A stretch of DNA of 64,000 nucleotides from contig CALZFC010000026.1 of the NCBI GenBank assembly GCA_945643635.1, positions 888,501 to 952,500 of the forward strand, given 5' to 3'. This DNA comes from Allodiplogaster sudhausi. Lineage: Eukaryota; Nematoda; Chromadorea; Rhabditida; Diplogasteridae. Positions 59,628 to 64,000 of this stretch are shown one piece after another. The notes below the pieces were generated by a model, which saw only the letters and a program-made list of their open reading frames with translations, had not been told where the DNA came from and made no database searches. How positions within the stretch are numbered: position 1 is the first letter of the stretch; each line of letters begins with the position of its first letter. Position numbers and translations under genes: made by a program.

Positions 59628-61944
59628 CAAAATAATGAGTAAGTGATGTTTGCTTGCCAGGTTATTAATTAACCAGTTAAAAAATGCGATCGAAAGAAAG
59701 CTGAAAAAGAGGACGACAAAAAACATCATTTGACCAGTGTTTTTTCGGCAGTCGAACGAAACAAACGGATTAAGAGTGGGAAAAAGGCTGAAGAGTGGGC
59801 AATAGGTTGTTGGAATCTGAAAGGAGTAGGAGAGAGCGAGAGAGAAAGAGAGAAAGAGAGGAAGAGAGAGAGAACAGTTTGAGAGAGAGAGAGAGAAAGG
59901 CTCAATCCCAGTTGTCGAGTGTTGCGTAGTCATCAACTGAGAATTGTGAGAGAGAGAGAGAGAGAGAGAAAAAAAAAAGAACTAGAGATAAAAAGAGAGT
60001 AGTGATTCCTGTGCTTGTCATTCTCGATTGGCTTAACGAGTCGTCTTTTTGGTAGGAAAACTGCTATAGCACAAGCGTGCAAGATGCACACGGAGACTTG
60101 AGAGCCTGGCCTGCCTTGGCTGGCATAGCTTCGAGAGGGAAGAAGGCACCGCAACGAGGAGTGGATGAGATCAAGGAGAGGAGAGAGGCACTTCAAGCAG
60201 CAGCATTCTGTGCCCGGAGAGAAGAAATGCATGGGCAAAGGAAGAAGCTCCACACGAAAATAGCGCGCACTGAAAAATGGACAAAAATGGGCTTGCACAC
60301 ATGCAACGCGACGCGAATACACATCTTAGAGGAATAAAGGAGATGGAGGAGAGAGAAAAGAGAGGAGGTACATAGAGTAAGAGAAGGATAAGAGAGAGAG
60401 AGAGGGAGAAAAAGAGAGAGAGAGAAAGAGAGAGAGAAAAAAAGAGAGAGAGAGAGATAGAGAGAGAGTGAGAGAACATCCTCTTAAAATAATGATTAAT
60501 TTAAAAAAAAGAGACATGCATATGGAAATGATTTTGAAAGAAAAGAACTATAGATCGTGTGATATTCTAAAATTGACTGCATTGGTGTGAAGAAGACAGT
60601 TATAAAAATGGGTGAAATGATAACGTCTAGGAGCTGCCAAAGAGAAGTCTCTCATGAAGAGCACTGCTTGTGTTCATTTGCATGATATGTATGAGTAGCG
60701 AGCGAGTCAAGTGAGCGGCGAAAGAGAAGAGAAGTGGTTAGTTAGTGAAGAAAAGAGTAAAGTAGCCGAGCTATGGAGGATGACTACGGGGGGGGGGGGG
60801 GGGGAGGGGGGGAAGCAGAAGCCAAAGCGAGAAAGTGTCTTGTCTTGACCCTCTGGGCATCCTGATTGGCCGGTTTACTCACTCTTCTCTCTCTCTCACT
60901 CTCTCTTTCTCTCTCTCTCTTTCTTTCTCTCTCTCGCTCTCTCTCCCTTTCTCTTCTTTCTCTCACTCTCTTCTCTCTCCTCTCTCATCTCTCTCCAACA
61001 CCAAACCATGCCCGATAGCCGCATAATCCCTTTATGCACTTATCTAATCCAATAGGCGTGTGTAGCTTCACGACGGTTGGCTGACTGGCCCTCCCTGTCA
61101 GATGTCGCGCTGCATTTGTCTCCCCCCCCCCTCGTCTCTTAAGCGGCTGCCGCAAATGAGAATTGTTGGAGGAAGCAAAGAGGAGCAAGGATGGACAGGC
61201 GGCTGTGAGTAGTAGACAAGTCTCTGGCTCTATTTCAGGGGCATGCAGAGTTTGCTGAATGTCGACAGTGGGCTGGCTCTTTACTTACTTGGCACTTTCT
61301 ACGCTCATCCGAAGAGTTATCTGCTTGCTAAGCGGCCATCAAGGATCTTTGACTCTCAGAAAGAGATTTAGAAGGGAAAGTCGCGAAGTAGAGAAGAAGA
61401 AGAATGTCATGAGAAGGGAGAAGGCAAGAACAAAGAGAGAAGGAATCTTTCGTGCCATTCTCACAATCTTCTTCTCTTCTGCCTGCCTCGAAACCGCCCC
61501 ACTGATCACTCTCGAGAGTTGCTGACAGCTGCGAACATCAATGAGATGGCGAAGGAGGGGGGGGGGGTGTAGGAGAGAGAGAGAGAGGGAGAGAGAGAGA
61601 GAGAGCGCGAAAGAGAGAGAGATAGCTAGAGAAAGTTAAAGAAAAGGACAAGGCATCATTGATAGTAGTGCCAGATAAAATGAGAAAGGGGCATCGAGAA
61701 TGAGAGAGAGAGAGAGAGAGAGAGATAATCAGAGAAAGAGAGAGAGAGAGAGAGAGGTAGGACGGCAGGGAGATAGAGAGCAGCTGGAGTTGAACATAAA
61801 GGCGAGCAACCGAGCATATCTTACGGCTGTCGTTTGATATTTTATCCCGGAGTCGTCGGCTTCCTCACGTCAACTTCTCTCTTTCTTTCTCCCTCACTCT
61901 CTCTCTCTCTCTTCAGTTATATCTGGTGGATAATGAATCTCTTC

Positions 61945-61988
<44 letters not shown>

Positions 61989-62488
61989 GTTGTTCCCTCG
62001 ACCCTCTCACCACCTGCAAGTCCGAGTAAATGAATGAGTGATTGCCGCTAACCATTCAAACAGCAGCAACGATTCTATCACAAAAGTTCCTCCTCCTCTT
62101 TAGAATACTTGTTCTATCGTCTCGGAAAGTCGGTTTATCCCTGATCCAACAGCCGTCTCTCTAAAACTTCTTGTTGTTCTCTCTTAGATTCTCTCGCTCT
62201 TTCGGTTATCTCTCTCTCTCTCTCCCTCTCTCTCTCTCTTTCTCTCATTCTCTGTCTAACTCTTTCGCTCCTATTCTCTCTCTCATTGTCTCCTCTCTGC
62301 ACTACTCCTCTCATAGATCCTACATATTCAGAACCATGCTCGGGATGTTCAATTAATTTGCATGGCCGCTTGAGAACATTCATTGGCCTACGAGAAGGTT
62401 CACTATGAGAGAAAGAAAGAGAGAAAGCGAGAGAGGAGCGAAAGAGAGAGAGAGAGAGAGAGCGAGTGAGAGAGCGAGAGCGGGAGAT

Positions 62489-62531
<43 letters not shown>

Positions 62532-63207
62532 CACCGTCACTCAACTTGGGCAGTTACGGCAATGTTCTCCTCTCGCTAATTGTTTATCGCGATGCGAGCC
62601 ACAGAAGTTAGAGGGAGGGAGAGGATGAGGCTGTGGAGGGAGAGCCACTTCCAGTCACCGCCTCAGGCTGTCTTGACAGAGCACATCTTATCATTAGTTC
62701 TTCTCGCCCATTATCCCCCTCCTCTTCTAATGGGCTTGAAATATGTACAAGGTGACAATAATATGGGTAGCCAAGTTCGCTCATTATGTTACCTAATTAA
62801 TTTACATCGGACTCGAGTCAACAAGCGGGTCAACAACAACTGAATGGTTAACGAGCCGGCAGTACCGCATATGCACGGAATAATCGCTCTCTGTTTCTTT
62901 CTCTCTCTCTCTCTCACAATCTCTCGCTAGCTTTCTCTTTATCTCTTCTATCTTTCTTATATCACCGTCTCCTTCTCTCTTGTTGCTAGACATAAAGTTA
63001 TCGGATAGCAAGAAACGTTTCGTAAAATGGTATGGGAAGATTGTATGCTGTTGAAAGAAACAGAAAAAAATATGTCGAGAATATGAAGAGTGTCTGACAC
63101 TGAGATAGAAAGTCCCTTGTTTGATGTCAGGTAAGGTCTAGCGAACTTTGCGGCCAAGTTTGCCGTAGGTCTCCCATCTGACCGGTTGACTGGATCTCTA
63201 TAAATAT

Positions 63208-63280
<73 letters not shown>

Positions 63281-64000
63281 CTCGCTCTTTCTTTCTCAGC
63301 TTTTCTCTGTCTCTCTCCCTGTTTTTCTCTGTCATTCTCTTTTCCATTGTTGGCACGAAAGATGATGAAAACGGCGAGAAATGTGCATCGAGGGACTACG
63401 GTGTTGTCGACGGTAGAACTGGGCAGAAAAGGCAGCACAAACAAGAAGCTCTCTTTCACCCTACTCTTTTTCTCTACCATTCTCTCTCTCTTTCTTTCTC
63501 TAACTCTCCCTCCCTCCTTCTCCTACTTTATCTATCTCTCTCTTTCTTCCTTTTTCCTCTCTCTCTCTCTCTGTGTCTTTCTTTCTCTCTCACTCTCTCT
63601 TTCTCTTTCTCTCTCTATTCGTCTCTTCCGTATTTTCCACCATTTTTTCCGACTTCTCTCGCTCCTTCGTTTCACGACATCGAGAGGGATAACTTGTCGA
63701 GGAAACAATGATCACTCAGAGCAAATCTGCAGCAGTCAAGAAGTGCTCAGAACGAGATCAAATATGGCGATAAAACACAATTTCCTCAGAATTTTTTTTC
63801 GAACTATGTAAATCAATTGGCAATTAGTTTTAACTACTCAACGAGGCCAATTTAATCAGCAAATAAAAGGATATGGAGCATTAAATAAATGAGCTGGATT
63901 ATTTTTTTCGCGAAAAAAGAGGACGTTATTGCGTACGCTGTTGTAGTACGATGACCGGGGGGCATGGAGATTCGATGACCACTTTGTGCTTTCCTCTCTC
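59628..64000. repeat. Gene-poor GA/CT-rich end of the window
   Basis: No supported exon. Tracts: GA 59830-59900 and 59945-59970, GA 60390-60475, CT 60885-60985, GA 61575-61620 and 61700-61755, CT 61890-61990, CT 62205-62285, GA 62405-62530, CT 62900-62925, CT 63209-63290, CT 63480-63620. A G-run lies at 60788-60812 and another at 61557-61567. Confidence 0.7.
60788..60812. repeat. G-homopolymer run
   Basis: About 24 guanines with one adenine interruption. Could form a G-quadruplex on the plus strand; length is likely to be unreliable in assembly. Confidence 0.85.

Noticed and set aside
50675..63811. Many Ser/Leu- or Arg/Glu-rich open frames of 60-220 codons
   Set aside because: They are translations of (CT)n and (GA)n tracts; no family resemblance, no splice consistency.

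Overview
The window looks like a nuclear genome fragment from a small-genome invertebrate, most likely a nematode. Introns are short (about 50-110 bases in the compact genes), 3' splice sites are of the TTTTCAG type, exons are GC-rich with C-ending codons in AT-rich introns, and a nephrin/SYG-2-type synaptic adhesion gene is present. Species cannot be fixed from sequence alone. No rRNA, tRNA, operon or bacterial signal was recognised.

Layout. 0-9.8 kb: a 17-exon receptor-type protein tyrosine phosphatase gene (+), its promoter with a TATA box, a truncated duplicate made only of the promoter and last exons (6.5-7.5 kb), and four or more copies of the upstream module. 10.2-14.8 kb: an approximately 4.6-kb interval bounded by short inverted ends and subterminal repeats, enclosing coding exons, one of which resembles the longin region of delta-COP. 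15.0-17.9 kb (-): a Lys/Glu-rich, probably nuclear protein. 18.07-21.27 kb: a complete-length hAT DNA transposon with 8-bp target duplication and a spliced transposase carrying one early stop. 23.1-24.7 kb (+): a RhoGEF (DH-domain) gene of the LARG/PDZ-RhoGEF type, lacking a visible PH domain. 25.2-30.5 kb (-): a multi-exon type I membrane protein with a mucin-like Ser/Thr/Pro-rich stalk. 33.5-50.3 kb (-): a nephrin/SYG-2/hibris-like protein (nine Ig modules, one FN3, one transmembrane helix, cytoplasmic tail). One of its introns carries a 4-kb inverted-repeat transposon (37.65-41.63 kb) with minisatellite-bearing ends, and inside that a second giant foldback palindrome. 50.3-64 kb: gene-poor DNA dominated by dozens of (GA)n/(CT)n tracts, with one more TIR element (57.57-59.63 kb).

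The genes are unrelated by pathway, although the PTP, the RhoGEF and the nephrin-like protein all belong to families that act in cell-surface signalling and cytoskeletal control. The main story is mobile-element activity: at least three TIR/foldback families with nested insertion, plus a possible captured host-gene exon. Exon joins were derived by checking splice sites and phase by eye. Where phase did not close (PTP exon 13, RhoGEF near 23.39 kb, transposase codon at 18712) this is stated, because either real mutation or assembly indels could be the cause.
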